From Amycolatopsis sp. CA-230715 (lineage in GTDB: Bacteria; Actinomycetota; Actinomycetes; Mycobacteriales; Pseudonocardiaceae), in contig NZ_CP059997.1 of assembly GCF_018736145.1 (NCBI RefSeq), forward strand, positions 8,121,501 through 8,185,500: DNA of 64,000 bases, given 5' to 3'. Position 1 is the stretch's first letter. Each line of letters begins with the position of its first letter. This document shows, one piece after another, positions 10,615 through 18,795 of the stretch. The translations under genes were made by a program, and so were the position numbers. The notes below the pieces were generated by a model. That model did not search any database. It was not told the origin of the DNA and saw nothing but the letters and a program-made list of their open reading frames with translations.

Positions 10615-11609
10615 CCCGCAGGAGGGCTCGCGGCGCGGTGGGGCCGGGGGTGGTTGACCTCCGGCGGGAACGCGGTGTCGCCGTCGACGATCGCGGCAGC
10701 CACACCCGCGCTGGTGAGCCCGCGCGCGCCGCGGAGGTCCACACCGCGGAGATCGGCATCGGCGAGATCCGCGCTCCTCAAGTCCGCATCGGTCATGACC
10801 GCGCCGCGCAACCGCGCCCGTCGAAGCGAAGCGCCCCGAAGATCGGCGCCGGACAGATCCGCGTCGTACAGTTCGGCCCCGGTCAAGACAGCGTCGACCG
10901 CGATCGCCGTGGTCAGCTTCGCGCCGCTGAGCTGTGCCTCGTCCAACGTCGCACCGGTCAGGTCGGCACCACGGAGGTCCGCGTCGCCGAGTGTCGTGCC
11001 CCGCAGATCCGCTCCGGTCAAGCGGGTCCGACCCAGGCTGGCTTTGGGGAGGTGCAGTTGGGACAACGGCAACGGCCCAGGCTCGGGCCGGTCGGGACGC
11101 TCGCGCAGTGCGTCGATCGCCGCAGCGACATCGCGTTCCACCCGGTCCGCCGGCTCGGCGCTGCCGCGATCGGCGGCGCGCTGCCGGAGCACATCGCAGA
11201 TCGTGTTCAGCACCAGGACGTGATCGCGAGGTGAATCCACCATGAGCCGGAACAGCGTGCGAAGCCCACCCGCCCGGACCACGGAGTCCTCCGACTCCAG
11301 CCTCCCGGTGGCGCTGTCGAAGAGGCCGGTCAGGTGTTTGTCCCGATCCAGCCGCTGCTTGTCCTTGTCGAGGTAGTAGCGGTACACGCCATACGCGCCG
11401 ACGACCAAACCGGACAGCACACTCACCAGCGTCATGCACTGGCCGCGCACCGCGTTCACCGCAGCCAGCCGCTCCGGAAGCGGTAGCGCTTCCACCTCGG
11501 CACCCGCGGCCCAGCCGGGCAAGGGCACGACGACGAACCACCCCAACGCTCCTAGCGTGACCACGACCAGGAGCGCGCCACCAACGAGTCGATACCAGCG
11601 ACTGGACAT
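10611..11609 (-). CDS. Membrane-anchored pentapeptide-repeat protein
   Basis: A 332-residue protein with two transmembrane segments (about residues 7-29 and 57-79), a cytoplasmic helical linker containing KDKQRLDRDKHLTGLFD, and a pentapeptide-repeat region from about residue 190 to 300. The repeats follow A(D/N)LXX, e.g. GADLRGTTLGDADLRGADL, and fold as a right-handed quadrilateral helix. Pentapeptide proteins usually act as scaffolds or binding surfaces; the function here is not predictable. Its stop overlaps the ATG of the glycosyltransferase gene, so the two form an operon. The divergent spacer to the ArsR/SRPBCC genes probably holds its promoter. Confidence 0.85.
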
Positions 11610-11736
11610 ACGCCTTTCCTACACGTACCGGCTGGACCGTCGACGGCGGACTCGCGACTTGGGCTCCGGGGTGATGCCGACGCGGTTCCAGGCGCGAGTG
11701 CATGTTCGGGCGGCCGGGGTCGGCGACGCCGAATAA

Positions 11737-11766
11737 CCATGTCTGGCTTATATAAGCCAGACATGG
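11737..11766. promoter_or_regulatory. 30-bp perfect palindrome, probable ArsR operator
   Basis: A perfect inverted repeat with half-site CCATGTCTGGCTTAT, centred on an AT-rich core (TATA). It ends one base before the start codon of the ArsR relic. ArsR-type repressors bind such long dyads over their own promoter. It could also affect the pentapeptide operon, which starts 128 bp away on the other strand. Confidence 0.75.
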
Positions 11767-11767
11767 C

Positions 11768-11890
11768 ATGATCTTGGTCGTGCACGCAATCGACATCCTC
11801 CTGGCCCAGCCGGCTGTCTCGCAGCAAGCGTGCATCTCGGACCTCAGGTGTTGGCAAGGCCGATCCGTCAGCGAAAGGAAGACGACATGA
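11768..11890 (+). pseudogene. Collapsed ArsR-family regulator gene (40 codons)
   Basis: The frame reads MILVVHAIDIL, then AQPAVSQQ, then WQGRSVSERKTT and stop. These are recognisable pieces of the ArsR regulators normally encoded directly before AHSA1/SRPBCC genes: the N-terminal VVHAIDVL, the recognition helix ISQPAVSQHL and the C-terminal WEQRL...ERRTT. The stretches between are deleted without loss of frame. The stop still overlaps the downstream ATG as ATGA, so coupling is kept even though the DNA-binding fold cannot be. An intact ArsR protein has about 100-120 residues. Confidence 0.65.
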
Positions 11891-12537
11891 AGGACGTACT
11901 GGACGAACTGGCCGCTGCGCGCCGGACGATGGGCACGGCGACCCTGCCCGCCGGCGACGCGTACACGATTGAGCTGCGACGAAGCTACGGCGCGTCGGTC
12001 GACGACGTGTGGAACGCCATCACCGACCCCGAGCGGCTGGGCCGTTGGCTGAAGCCGGTGACCGGTGACCTGCGTCTGGGCGGGTCCTTCGAGTTGGACG
12101 GCGGTGAGCACGGGGAGATTCTCCGGTGCGACCCGCCGCGGCTGCTGCGGGTGTCCTGGCTCTTCGGGCCGGAGGCCGATGAGTGGCCAGGTACGAGCGA
12201 GGTCGAGGTGCGGCTGTCGCCGAGTCCTGCCGGGGACACCGAGTTCGAGCTGGTCCATGCCGCAGCCGTCGGGGAGCCGATGTTCCCGACTTACGGCCCT
12301 GGTGCCGGTGGTGTGGGCTGGGACCTGCACCTCCTTGCCTTGGCTCACTTCCTGGCCGACGGAAAGCCCCTCGACCACGATGAGTTCCGGGCCTTGCCTG
12401 AGGGCCGCGAATTCGCACGGCGCAGCGCAGCGGCATGGGGCCGAGCTCACCTGGCCGGCGGCGGCGACCCGGATCACGTGGCGGCCGCGGTGGAGGCCAC
12501 CACCGCGTTCTACGCTCCCGAAGGAAGCGGGCGATGA
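11887..12537 (+). CDS. SRPBCC (AHSA1-like) domain protein
   Basis: A 216-residue cytosolic protein of the START/Bet v1-like fold, which binds hydrophobic ligands in a deep cavity. The N-terminal part has the typical SYGASVDDVWNAITDPERL and RWLKPVTGDLRLGGSFEL, followed by LRCDPPRLLRVSWLFG. The C-terminal 60 residues are helical with no further motif. ATG 11887 is supported by AAAGGAAG upstream and by the 4-bp overlap with the ArsR relic. Members paired with ArsR regulators are presumed to take part in detoxification or ligand sensing, without a defined reaction. With its regulator collapsed, it may now be constitutively expressed. Confidence 0.85.
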   Translation: MKDVLDELAAARRTMGTATLPAGDAYTIELRRSYGASVDDVWNAITDPERLGRWLKPVTGDLRLGGSFELDGGEHGEILRCDPPRLLRVSWLFGPEADEWPGTSEVEVRLSPSPAGDTEFELVHAAAVGEPMFPTYGPGAGGVGWDLHLLALAHFLADGKPLDHDEFRALPEGREFARRSAAAWGRAHLAGGGDPDHVAAAVEATTAFYAPEGSGR

Positions 12538-12709
12538 AGTACACCAATTCGATCGAAATCGCCCTGCCCCGCGCGAAGGTGGTCCAACTGATCTCCGACC
12601 CGGCGCACATGGTCAAGTGGCTGCGGGGCCTGGTTTGCACGAACCGGTGAACGGAGCACACGACCAGGTCGGCACCACCTCGCGCGTGGTGTTCCAGATG
12701 GGCAAATAG
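12534..12709 (+). pseudogene. Second SRPBCC gene, frameshifted and truncated
   Basis: Starts with ATG overlapping the previous stop (ATGA) and reads MKYTNSIEIALPRAKVVQ then DPAHMVKWLRGLV. It goes out of frame at about 12632. The correct sequence continues in another frame as LHEPVNGAHDQVGTTSRVV and FQMGK, then stops at 12709. Members of this family have about 140-150 residues, so more than half is missing. One base lost near 12633 explains the first break. Confidence 0.7.
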
Positions 12710-13014
12710 CGGATTGAGCGAGTACGCGGGTATTGTGCTCGAATCCTCGGATGTGGTCCTGTGGTGGAAGGCAGGGCCACTCCGGCTGACTACGTCGAAC
12801 GCGAACTGCGGGCTGCCGCAGCGCGGTTCGGTTGTGGCTGCGGAGGAACCCGAACTCCGGCGCGTACGCGGTGAAGGGCCCCGGTGATGGCAGCGGGCTC
12901 GTGCTCGTTGTGAATTCAGGCGAAATACATGATCGGTACCGATCAGAGGAATGCTCGCCAGGGCAACGTTGGTATCGAACTCGACGTGTCCGGGCCCGCT
13001 GTCCTGTTCTGTCT
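12710..13014. other. Non-coding stretch with a 16-bp palindrome
   Basis: No supportable gene. Part of it may be further decayed SRPBCC sequence, but I could not align it. A perfect palindrome, TGATCGGTACCGATCA, lies at 12930-12945 between the converging ends of the SRPBCC relic and the ParB-like gene. It has no T-run, so it is not an obvious terminator. Confidence 0.4.
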
Positions 13015-13389
13015 TCACACGAGTTTGGCGGGGATGTCTGCGTCTTCGTCCAGGTGGTGGGAGGCGCACACCCGGTGGTATCCGTCCGCGATGATCAGAT
13101 TGCCTCCGGCGTCGTGCCCGATCGCCGAGGCACGTACGAGGAGTACCGGGGATAATCGCTTTCCTTGTTTCGCCTTGGCGAGATCCTTTGCCACATGGAC
13201 GTTTTCTGGGGGGAGTGCGGGGAGCCCGCTGGCCCGAAGGATGTCTTTCGCCTTCCGGTGGATCAACTCGGCCGCTTCCAGTTCCGAGACGACTTGGCGC
13301 GCCAGGAGCTCGGGCACCACGAGGGTGAGATAATCGAAAGCGGCCGGATAGTCGTGTTTGTCGGGTTTCGATTCCCAATGTTCGCTCAT
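13015..13389 (-). CDS. ParB/sulfiredoxin-like small protein
   Basis: A 124-residue protein. The C-terminal segment IGHDAGGNLIIADGYHRVCA matches the ParB/sulfiredoxin nucleotide-binding motif (usually ...DGxHR...). The N-terminal half is helical (YLTLVVPELLARQVVSELEA). I start at ATG 13389, preceded by GAAGG; an upstream in-frame ATG at 13482 would overlap the neighbour. It follows the phospholipase-D-like gene by 10 bp, so they form an operon. Its activity is not predictable; ParB-like folds can be CTPases, nucleases or inactive binding modules. Confidence 0.7.
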   Translation of the reverse strand: MSEHWESKPDKHDYPAAFDYLTLVVPELLARQVVSELEAAELIHRKAKDILRASGLPALPPENVHVAKDLAKAKQGKRLSPVLLVRASAIGHDAGGNLIIADGYHRVCASHHLDEDADIPAKLV

Positions 13390-13399
13390 CGGTGCGCCT

Positions 13400-13999
13400 T
13401 CATTCTCGGGTTCGACGCTCGGCTGATCGCGGCTGCCGCCGGAAATTGGGTCTGTCGAGCGTGCTCTCGGTGTCGACGCCATCGGGTGGCTCGGGCATCA
13501 GCTGAAGATCTCGCTCGTTCGCCCAGGCGAATTTGCGAAGGGTCGCGAACTGGGCGACGAAATGATCACGCCAATCCGGGGAGGAGAAGTCCATGGCCGT
13601 GTTCACCTGCAGCCAGCCACTGGTGCTGAAGTTGACGGAGCCCTCCCAGCAGAGCGGGCCGGTCCGTCCGTCGACGGCGATGCCCTTGGTGTGGCAGATG
13701 TACCGGCTGCCACTGGTGCTCGTGCCGATCGTGATCTCCACTCCCGCATCGACCAACTGGTGCAGCAGCGGCTTCTCCGCAGTACCGCTGGATTGGGAGT
13801 GGTCGAGGTAGAGATGCAGTGGTACACCCCGTTTGTGCGCGGCGATGAGGGCGTCGGCGGCATCGGGCACCGTGAAGCTGTAGGCGATGATCCAGGTTTC
13901 GCCCGGCGCGGATACCAGTTCCAAGAAACGTTTCCGTGCTGGACGCTCATCGGCGGGCAGTAGGTAGCAGGTTGTCGAACCATTGATAGTGAACGGCAT
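13400..13999 (-). CDS. Phospholipase D-like (HKD) domain protein
   Basis: A 199-residue protein with a single HKD motif: His103-Thr-Lys105 followed by Asp110 in HTKGIAVDG, then WEGSVNFSTSGW, the usual Asn/Ser pair after HKD. The upstream IIAYSFTVPDAADALIAAH and VPLHLYLDHS fit the first strands of the fold. With one HKD per chain it should work as a dimer, like Nuc/BfiI-type nucleases, so DNA or RNA cleavage is more likely than lipid hydrolysis. There is no signal peptide. First gene of a two-gene operon with the ParB-like protein; the pair may be a defence or toxin-antitoxin-like module, which is inference. Confidence 0.8.
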   Translation of the reverse strand: MPFTINGSTTCYLLPADERPARKRFLELVSAPGETWIIAYSFTVPDAADALIAAHKRGVPLHLYLDHSQSSGTAEKPLLHQLVDAGVEITIGTSTSGSRYICHTKGIAVDGRTGPLCWEGSVNFSTSGWLQVNTAMDFSSPDWRDHFVAQFATLRKFAWANERDLQLMPEPPDGVDTESTLDRPNFRRQPRSAERRTRE

Positions 14000-14281
14000 G
14001 ATCGAAATGATACGCCGACACGGTGACCCCGGACTTGCTGTTACCCGATTGGCCGATCGTACGAGCGGCGAAAAAGGTCAAGTGAAATGAAAAGGGCCTC
14101 TCGTGTATTCGAGCCGGGTGCGAGCGCCGATATAATACTCAGGTGTCCTGAGAGGAGGCTGAGCGCGATAAAGTTCTCGGGAAGGATCATCGTGTACCGA
14201 TAATTTGTGCTGGCGACACCGCCGTCGGGGAACCGGCTCTCTGCCGACCAGACCCGCCGACCGACCGCCAAGGACGGACGT

Positions 14282-16258
14282 GTGCCGGCTGACATCCGGG
14301 CCCCGGCCGACGATAATCCGGCCATGAGCGCCGACCTCGACATCCTGCTGGCTGACTACCAGTCGGTGCGCGAAGACGATCGCGGGATCTCCAGCAGGCA
14401 GAGTGCGCTCGCGAGCGTGTTCGTCGCGCTGTTGGCCGGGCTTTTCGCCATCCTGGTCGGCGACTGCCGGTTCCGCGGCGCCGTGATGAACGCGGCCAAG
14501 CAAGCAGGGAGCTGTTACGAGCTTCCGGATCCGGTGTACGTCATGGCACCGACGTTGCCGTTCGCGGTGCTCTGCTACATCGTCATGCTCGGCATGCAGG
14601 TGACCATCAAGAGCTTCTACATGCGGGCCATCGAGAACGAGCTTCGCGATCACCAGGCCGAACTTCGCGCCATCCCGGGGGTGCTGGCCGGCTCGGCGAC
14701 GGAACTCATGCTCACGGTCATCAGTCCGCGACGGGGTCGCCGCTCCTACTTCGTCATGTTGCTCTTCCTCACGTTGAGTTTCGCCGTCGCGCTCGGCGGG
14801 TGGGTCGTGTTCGTCGCTCTCAGGCTGAGCGCTCCGGCCATGATCACCATGTTCGCGGTTTACGGCCCGCTGCTGATGCTTTTGCTGCAGCAGGGGATCC
14901 TGGCCAACATCGGCGGCCGACGGCTCTTGCGCGGCGCGGCGAATCACCTGCGGAACAGCTCGAACTATCCACGGACCGACCTGGTGCAGGAGCCAAGCCG
15001 ACCGAGCCGGACCGGCGACCGATCGCTGTGGTCCTATCTCCTGCTTCCTCGCCCCCTCGATACGGTCAAATGGGTCTTCATCCCGATCGCGTACCTGGTC
15101 GGAGCGGTGATCACTTCCCATGGCCCGAGCGCGCCCGAATCGCTCGGCGCAGCCCTCGGTTGGCTGGTCTTCGAGTACTTGATCTACCAGAGCCGTTACC
15201 AGTGGAATGACATCCGCGGTCTCGCCGACGATCAAGTCCACCCAGCTCACCGCGAACGCGGACGACTCCCGGTCGCGCGACAAGGACCGCGCCGGTCGGT
15301 CGCGCTCAGCGTTTTCGTGATCGTTGCGCGAGCAACGCTAGCTGTGGTCGTCGCGTTCACCGTCGTCCCGCCCCCGGTCTCGACGATCATTCTGGTCTCG
15401 TTCATCGGAGTCTGGGTTCCGGCGTGGCTCTACGAGTTCCTCCGCGAAGGGCGTACCAGACCCGGCGCCCGAGCGACGGCGATCTGGCTTGTCGTCGGTG
15501 TGGGGTACGCCGTGCGCGCTTCGATCGGGCTGGCGCTCGCCGGCGTCGTGCCGAGTGGACCGACCTCCGGGACGTTCTTCCTTTTCGCCGGAGCTGCTTG
15601 GGCCTTCGGGATCGTTTTCGTGACGATGACGTGGGTGCTGGAGGCGACCGGTCACTGTTCCTCTCGGGACGGCTGTGTGCTCGGATGTCCGGCCGAACTG
15701 ACGGGCAAGCCGCATCTGGCGCGCCTGCTGCGGTTCACGCCACTTTCCCTGCTGCCAATCGCTAGTGCCGACGGTTCGGCGTCGTCGCTTCGTGTCCTCG
15801 CCGGCAGGGCCCCGGTTGTCACGCCCTGGAACGCCGCGCTGATCGCGGCGGTCGCCTGCGGGATCGCCGCCTGCGTACCGCCCGGTCAGCACCTGTTGCT
15901 GGGTGCGACAGGCGTTCTGGCGGTGGCAGCCGTCGTCCTGCTTCCTTCGGTGCTGTTTCGCTGGGTGATCACTTCAGGTGCGATCGCAGTGCTCGGCACC
16001 ACCGCGGCCCTCACCGATGGCTGGCGGGTGGCGGTCACCGTCGCCGGGGTGACCGGATTGTTCCTCGGCGTCTACTGTGTGTTCCGCCAATCGTCCTACG
16101 ACGACCTCCGATACTCTCTCGTCCGCATGAGCGCTGGTCTGGTCTCCTTGGGAAGATCGGTGGCGAAGCTCGGAATCTGGGTACTGGTGCTGCTGCTCGG
16201 TAAACGAACCTGGGCATTCGTGAGCCGGTCGGATGATCGCGGTCGGCCGATACCGTAA
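14282..16258 (+). CDS. Large polytopic membrane protein with a UbiA-like motif
   Basis: About 658 residues with roughly 14 hydrophobic segments and no signal peptide. GTG 14282 is chosen because AAGGA lies 8 nt upstream; ATG 14324 is the alternative. Residues 307-321 read QWNDIRGLADDQVHP, followed by an Arg-rich loop, closely resembling the first Asp-rich motif of UbiA prenyltransferases (NDxxDxxxDxxHPxKRxRP). I do not see the second UbiA motif clearly. A cysteine-rich loop (HCSSRDGCVLGCPAE) lies near residue 460. It could be a diverged prenyltransferase or a membrane protein that reuses the fold. The gene stands alone. Confidence 0.65.
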   Translation: MPADIRAPADDNPAMSADLDILLADYQSVREDDRGISSRQSALASVFVALLAGLFAILVGDCRFRGAVMNAAKQAGSCYELPDPVYVMAPTLPFAVLCYIVMLGMQVTIKSFYMRAIENELRDHQAELRAIPGVLAGSATELMLTVISPRRGRRSYFVMLLFLTLSFAVALGGWVVFVALRLSAPAMITMFAVYGPLLMLLLQQGILANIGGRRLLRGAANHLRNSSNYPRTDLVQEPSRPSRTGDRSLWSYLLLPRPLDTVKWVFIPIAYLVGAVITSHGPSAPESLGAALGWLVFEYLIYQSRYQWNDIRGLADDQVHPAHRERGRLPVARQGPRRSVALSVFVIVARATLAVVVAFTVVPPPVSTIILVSFIGVWVPAWLYEFLREGRTRPGARATAIWLVVGVGYAVRASIGLALAGVVPSGPTSGTFFLFAGAAWAFGIVFVTMTWVLEATGHCSSRDGCVLGCPAELTGKPHLARLLRFTPLSLLPIASADGSASSLRVLAGRAPVVTPWNAALIAAVACGIAACVPPGQHLLLGATGVLAVAAVVLLPSVLFRWVITSGAIAVLGTTAALTDGWRVAVTVAGVTGLFLGVYCVFRQSSYDDLRYSLVRMSAGLVSLGRSVAKLGIWVLVLLLGKRTWAFVSRSDDRGRPIP

Positions 16259-16272
16259 GGGCGAACCCCGGC

Positions 16273-16296
16273 CGCGAGCTCGATGTCGAACTCGCG
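16273..16296. terminator. Probable bidirectional hairpin between converging genes
   Basis: CGCGAG-CTCGA-TG-TCGAA-CTCGCG forms a GC-rich stem-loop just after the membrane-protein stop. There is no long T-run on either side. Confidence 0.45.
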
Positions 16297-16445
16297 ACCG
16301 GGACCGGTGTTTCTCCCCGGCGGAGAACCGTTCTACTTCTGCGCCCCGGCCTAGCCGACCACCACCGGCCGCCGCAGAAGGTTGCCTGTGTCATGGCCGC
16401 GGGTGGAATCGGCTTGTGGTTCTGGTCAGTCAGCAGCGCGGCGGA

Positions 16446-17996
16446 TCATCCGGGCGTCACCGCACCCTCGGGCGCTCCGAACCAGTTCTCCAGTGCTTCC
16501 GCCAGTCCGGTCGTCGGTGCCTGCGCCCTCGCGTCGGCTGCCCAGGCTGTGAAGCCGTCCGGGCGGACGAGGATCGCCGCCAGTTCCGGGTGGGACGGGC
16601 AGCGGCTCGTCACGGTATCGACGCGGTCGGCATATCCCGCGGCGAGGGCGCGGATTTCCGGGTCGTCGGTGAGGTCGAGCAGGAGCGCCCGGCCGTCGTG
16701 GAGGTGGTTCGCGAGGCGGCCGCCGTAGGTGAGTTCGAGGTCCGGGGTGCTGCGGCCGGTCAGCGGGTGCTGGCCCGGCAGTTCGTACCGCACCCCGCTA
16801 CCGTTGAGCTGAGCGGTGAGGTACGTGGTGCCCGCGACCGTGCCCGCCAGGTCGCTGACGATCGTGCGCAGGGCTCGAGACTGCGGGTCCGGGCGCATGG
16901 CCGCGACCTGTGATCGGGTCCAGTCCAGGACCCACGCGCCGACCGGGTGCCGCTCGAAGGTGTAGGTGTCCAGCAGGCGTTCCGGCGCCCGGCCGCCGAT
17001 CACCGCGGCGAGCTTCCAGCCGAGGTTCATCGCGTCCCCGATACCCAGGCTCAGCCCCTGGCTCCCGAACGCGGAGTGCACGTGTGCCGCGTCGCCTGCC
17101 AGCAGCACCCGGCCCTTGCGGTACTCGGTGACCTGGCGGGCGTGGTCGGTGAAGCGGGTCGCGGTCCGCACCCCGGTGATCGTGACGTCCACACCGGACA
17201 CGCGACGCAACCGCGCCTGGAGGTCTTCGCCGGTGACCGGCGCGTCCCGATCGGCCGGCGGGCCGTCGAACTCCACGGTGACGACGCGGCCCGGCATCGG
17301 CCCGTAGGCGTACACCCCGGTGTCCGTGGCGGTCCAGCCGACGTTCAGGTCCTCGGCGCCGGTCATCTCCACGACCGCCTGGTGGCAGGTGACTTCCGGG
17401 TCAGTACCGGGAAATTCGAACCTCGCGAGCTTGCGGACCGCGCTGCGGCCGCCGTCGCAGCCGACGAGCCACCCGGCGCGGATGGCCCCTTGGCTGGTCC
17501 GCACGGTGACGGCCCCGGCGCCGGTGTCGAAGCCGGTCAGCTCCACGCCCCGGCGCACGTCGACACCGAGTTCGTCTGCGCGCTCGCCGAGCAGCCGCTC
17601 GATGTCCTGCTGCGCCACGAAAGCGACCTCGGCGGCGGGTCCGGGGTCGCTGAGGCTCGGCTCCGTGCGGTCGACCAGGTCGGCGCGCAGCACGATCCCG
17701 GCGAAGTGCCCGACGAACCCGAGCCCTTGGCCCGCGACCCCGCCACCGCCGTTCTGCTCGCGCAAGAACGCCTGGAAGCGGTCTATCGTCTGCCGCTGCA
17801 CCTCGGCCAGCGCGGGCAGCAGGCCCCGGCGGTAGAGCACCTCGGCGCTGGGCGTGGTGATCGCCCCGCCCTTGATCGTCGGGTCCACTTCGGTGCGGCG
17901 CTCCAGAACGACCACCCGCGCGCCTCCGAGCCTGAGCTCGCAGGCCAGCATCAGTCCGACCGGGCCGCCGCCGGCCACCACTACGTCATAGTCCAT
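16446..17996 (-). CDS. FAD-dependent aromatic monooxygenase (class A)
   Basis: A 516-residue flavin hydroxylase that would hydroxylate an aromatic or polyketide-like substrate using NAD(P)H and O2. FAD motifs: GGGPVG (residues 9-14), VGCDGGRSAVR in the middle and GRVLLAGDAAHVHSAFGSQG (Gly301-Asp302), the GD motif. The C-terminal thioredoxin-like domain (about 400-516) is typical of the rifampicin/tetracycline monooxygenase and PgaE-like groups. The start is ATG 17996; a longer frame upstream has no domain content. It is separated by 320 bp from the MarR operon behind it. A role in antibiotic modification or aromatic catabolism is possible. Confidence 0.88.
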   Translation of the reverse strand: MDYDVVVAGGGPVGLMLACELRLGGARVVVLERRTEVDPTIKGGAITTPSAEVLYRRGLLPALAEVQRQTIDRFQAFLREQNGGGGVAGQGLGFVGHFAGIVLRADLVDRTEPSLSDPGPAAEVAFVAQQDIERLLGERADELGVDVRRGVELTGFDTGAGAVTVRTSQGAIRAGWLVGCDGGRSAVRKLARFEFPGTDPEVTCHQAVVEMTGAEDLNVGWTATDTGVYAYGPMPGRVVTVEFDGPPADRDAPVTGEDLQARLRRVSGVDVTITGVRTATRFTDHARQVTEYRKGRVLLAGDAAHVHSAFGSQGLSLGIGDAMNLGWKLAAVIGGRAPERLLDTYTFERHPVGAWVLDWTRSQVAAMRPDPQSRALRTIVSDLAGTVAGTTYLTAQLNGSGVRYELPGQHPLTGRSTPDLELTYGGRLANHLHDGRALLLDLTDDPEIRALAAGYADRVDTVTSRCPSHPELAAILVRPDGFTAWAADARAQAPTTGLAEALENWFGAPEGAVTPG

Positions 17997-18317
17997 GGCG
18001 CCCACTATCACCGAAGGCCCGCAAGGCCAAAAAATCGTTGCGATGTCAAGGAAAACAACCCCACGAAGAGGGAACGGGAAGCGGGGCATCCTCTCCATCC
18101 GGAACATGTGTACAAGTTCCGACGGCACGCCCCACCAGAATCCGCGAACTTGGTGCCCGCGTTCGCCGCCTGGCTGACGAGGTGCCGTGTCGACAAAGGG
18201 GTTCGTGGTCGTGGCGATGGTGTGTCGTCGTGCCCAGGTTGTGCCAGGCACTGCGAGTAGTAGCCGACCCGCAGAGCACCCTCACGCAGACCAGCCGGGC
18301 CGCGGCCGCGGTTTTGT
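17997..18317. promoter_or_regulatory. Intergenic promoter region with an imperfect 20-bp dyad
   Basis: The dyad GGAACATGTGTACAAGTTCC lies at 18101-18120, with 8-bp arms and one mismatch per arm, about 105 bp upstream of the monooxygenase start. A minus-strand TTGACA (18044-18049) could be a -35 element, but I see no convincing -10 at the right distance. No gene is visible here. Confidence 0.4.
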
Positions 18318-18782
18318 TCAGCTCGAACGAACGCGCGTGATGTGCCGTCGTTGCAGCTCGATCTGGTCGTGCACGAAAGCGGTCAGCAGTTTTAGTTGCG
18401 ACACGGTGTACCGCGCGAATTGCTGTTCGGTTTCCACGATCACCTCGCTCCAGGTCCGCTCGGCGAACTGCAGCGCGGTGGCGGAGGCCTTCACCAGCAC
18501 TCGCCTGCGGTCGGCCGGATCGCGTACGCGTTCGGCGTAACCGGCTCGGGTCAGCCTGTCCACCGCGAAAGTAAGCGCGCTGGGTGCCAGCCCGGCCGTC
18601 GTCGCCAGGTCACCCGAGGCCATCGGGCCCCGGGTGATCAGGCAGGACAGGCAGCGGGCGTCGGTGCGGTTGAGCTCGAGGCGGTCGCTGACGGCTTGGT
18701 CCACCTGGTCGCCGACGTTCTGCAGGTCGGTGACGACGAGCATCAGCTCGTCGATCAGCCGCTGCTTGGTACCACCTGTCAT
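18318..18782 (-). CDS. MarR-family transcriptional regulator
   Basis: A 154-residue winged-helix regulator. The DNA-binding core spans residues 35-105: LELNRTDARCLSCLITRGP, SGDLATTAGLAPSALTFAVDRL and the wing RVRDPADRRRVLVKASATA. Flanking helices form the dimer interface. It is the last gene of a minus-strand operon with the NmrA-like reductase (13 bp gap) and the monooxygenase at 19623-20975. It probably represses this operon through the dyad in the promoter near 21000, released by an aromatic ligand. This is inference from context. Confidence 0.88.
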   Translation of the reverse strand: MTGGTKQRLIDELMLVVTDLQNVGDQVDQAVSDRLELNRTDARCLSCLITRGPMASGDLATTAGLAPSALTFAVDRLTRAGYAERVRDPADRRRVLVKASATALQFAERTWSEVIVETEQQFARYTVSQLKLLTAFVHDQIELQRRHITRVRSS

Positions 18783-18795
18783 CGGGTCAGAATAG

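Noticed and set aside
10615..12477. Minus-strand open frame extending the glycosyltransferase gene upstream by 620 codons
   Set aside because: It overlaps the pentapeptide-repeat and SRPBCC genes in antisense or other frames, has Arg/Pro-rich low-quality composition and no domains. The ATG at 10614 is supported by the overlap with the preceding gene.
12930..12945. TGATCGGTACCGATCA as a terminator
   Set aside because: No loop and no T-run; kept only as an unexplained palindrome.
16446..18251. 85-residue N-terminal extension of the monooxygenase
   Set aside because: The family starts at the FAD motif a few residues after ATG 17996; the extension crosses the likely promoter and has no similarity.
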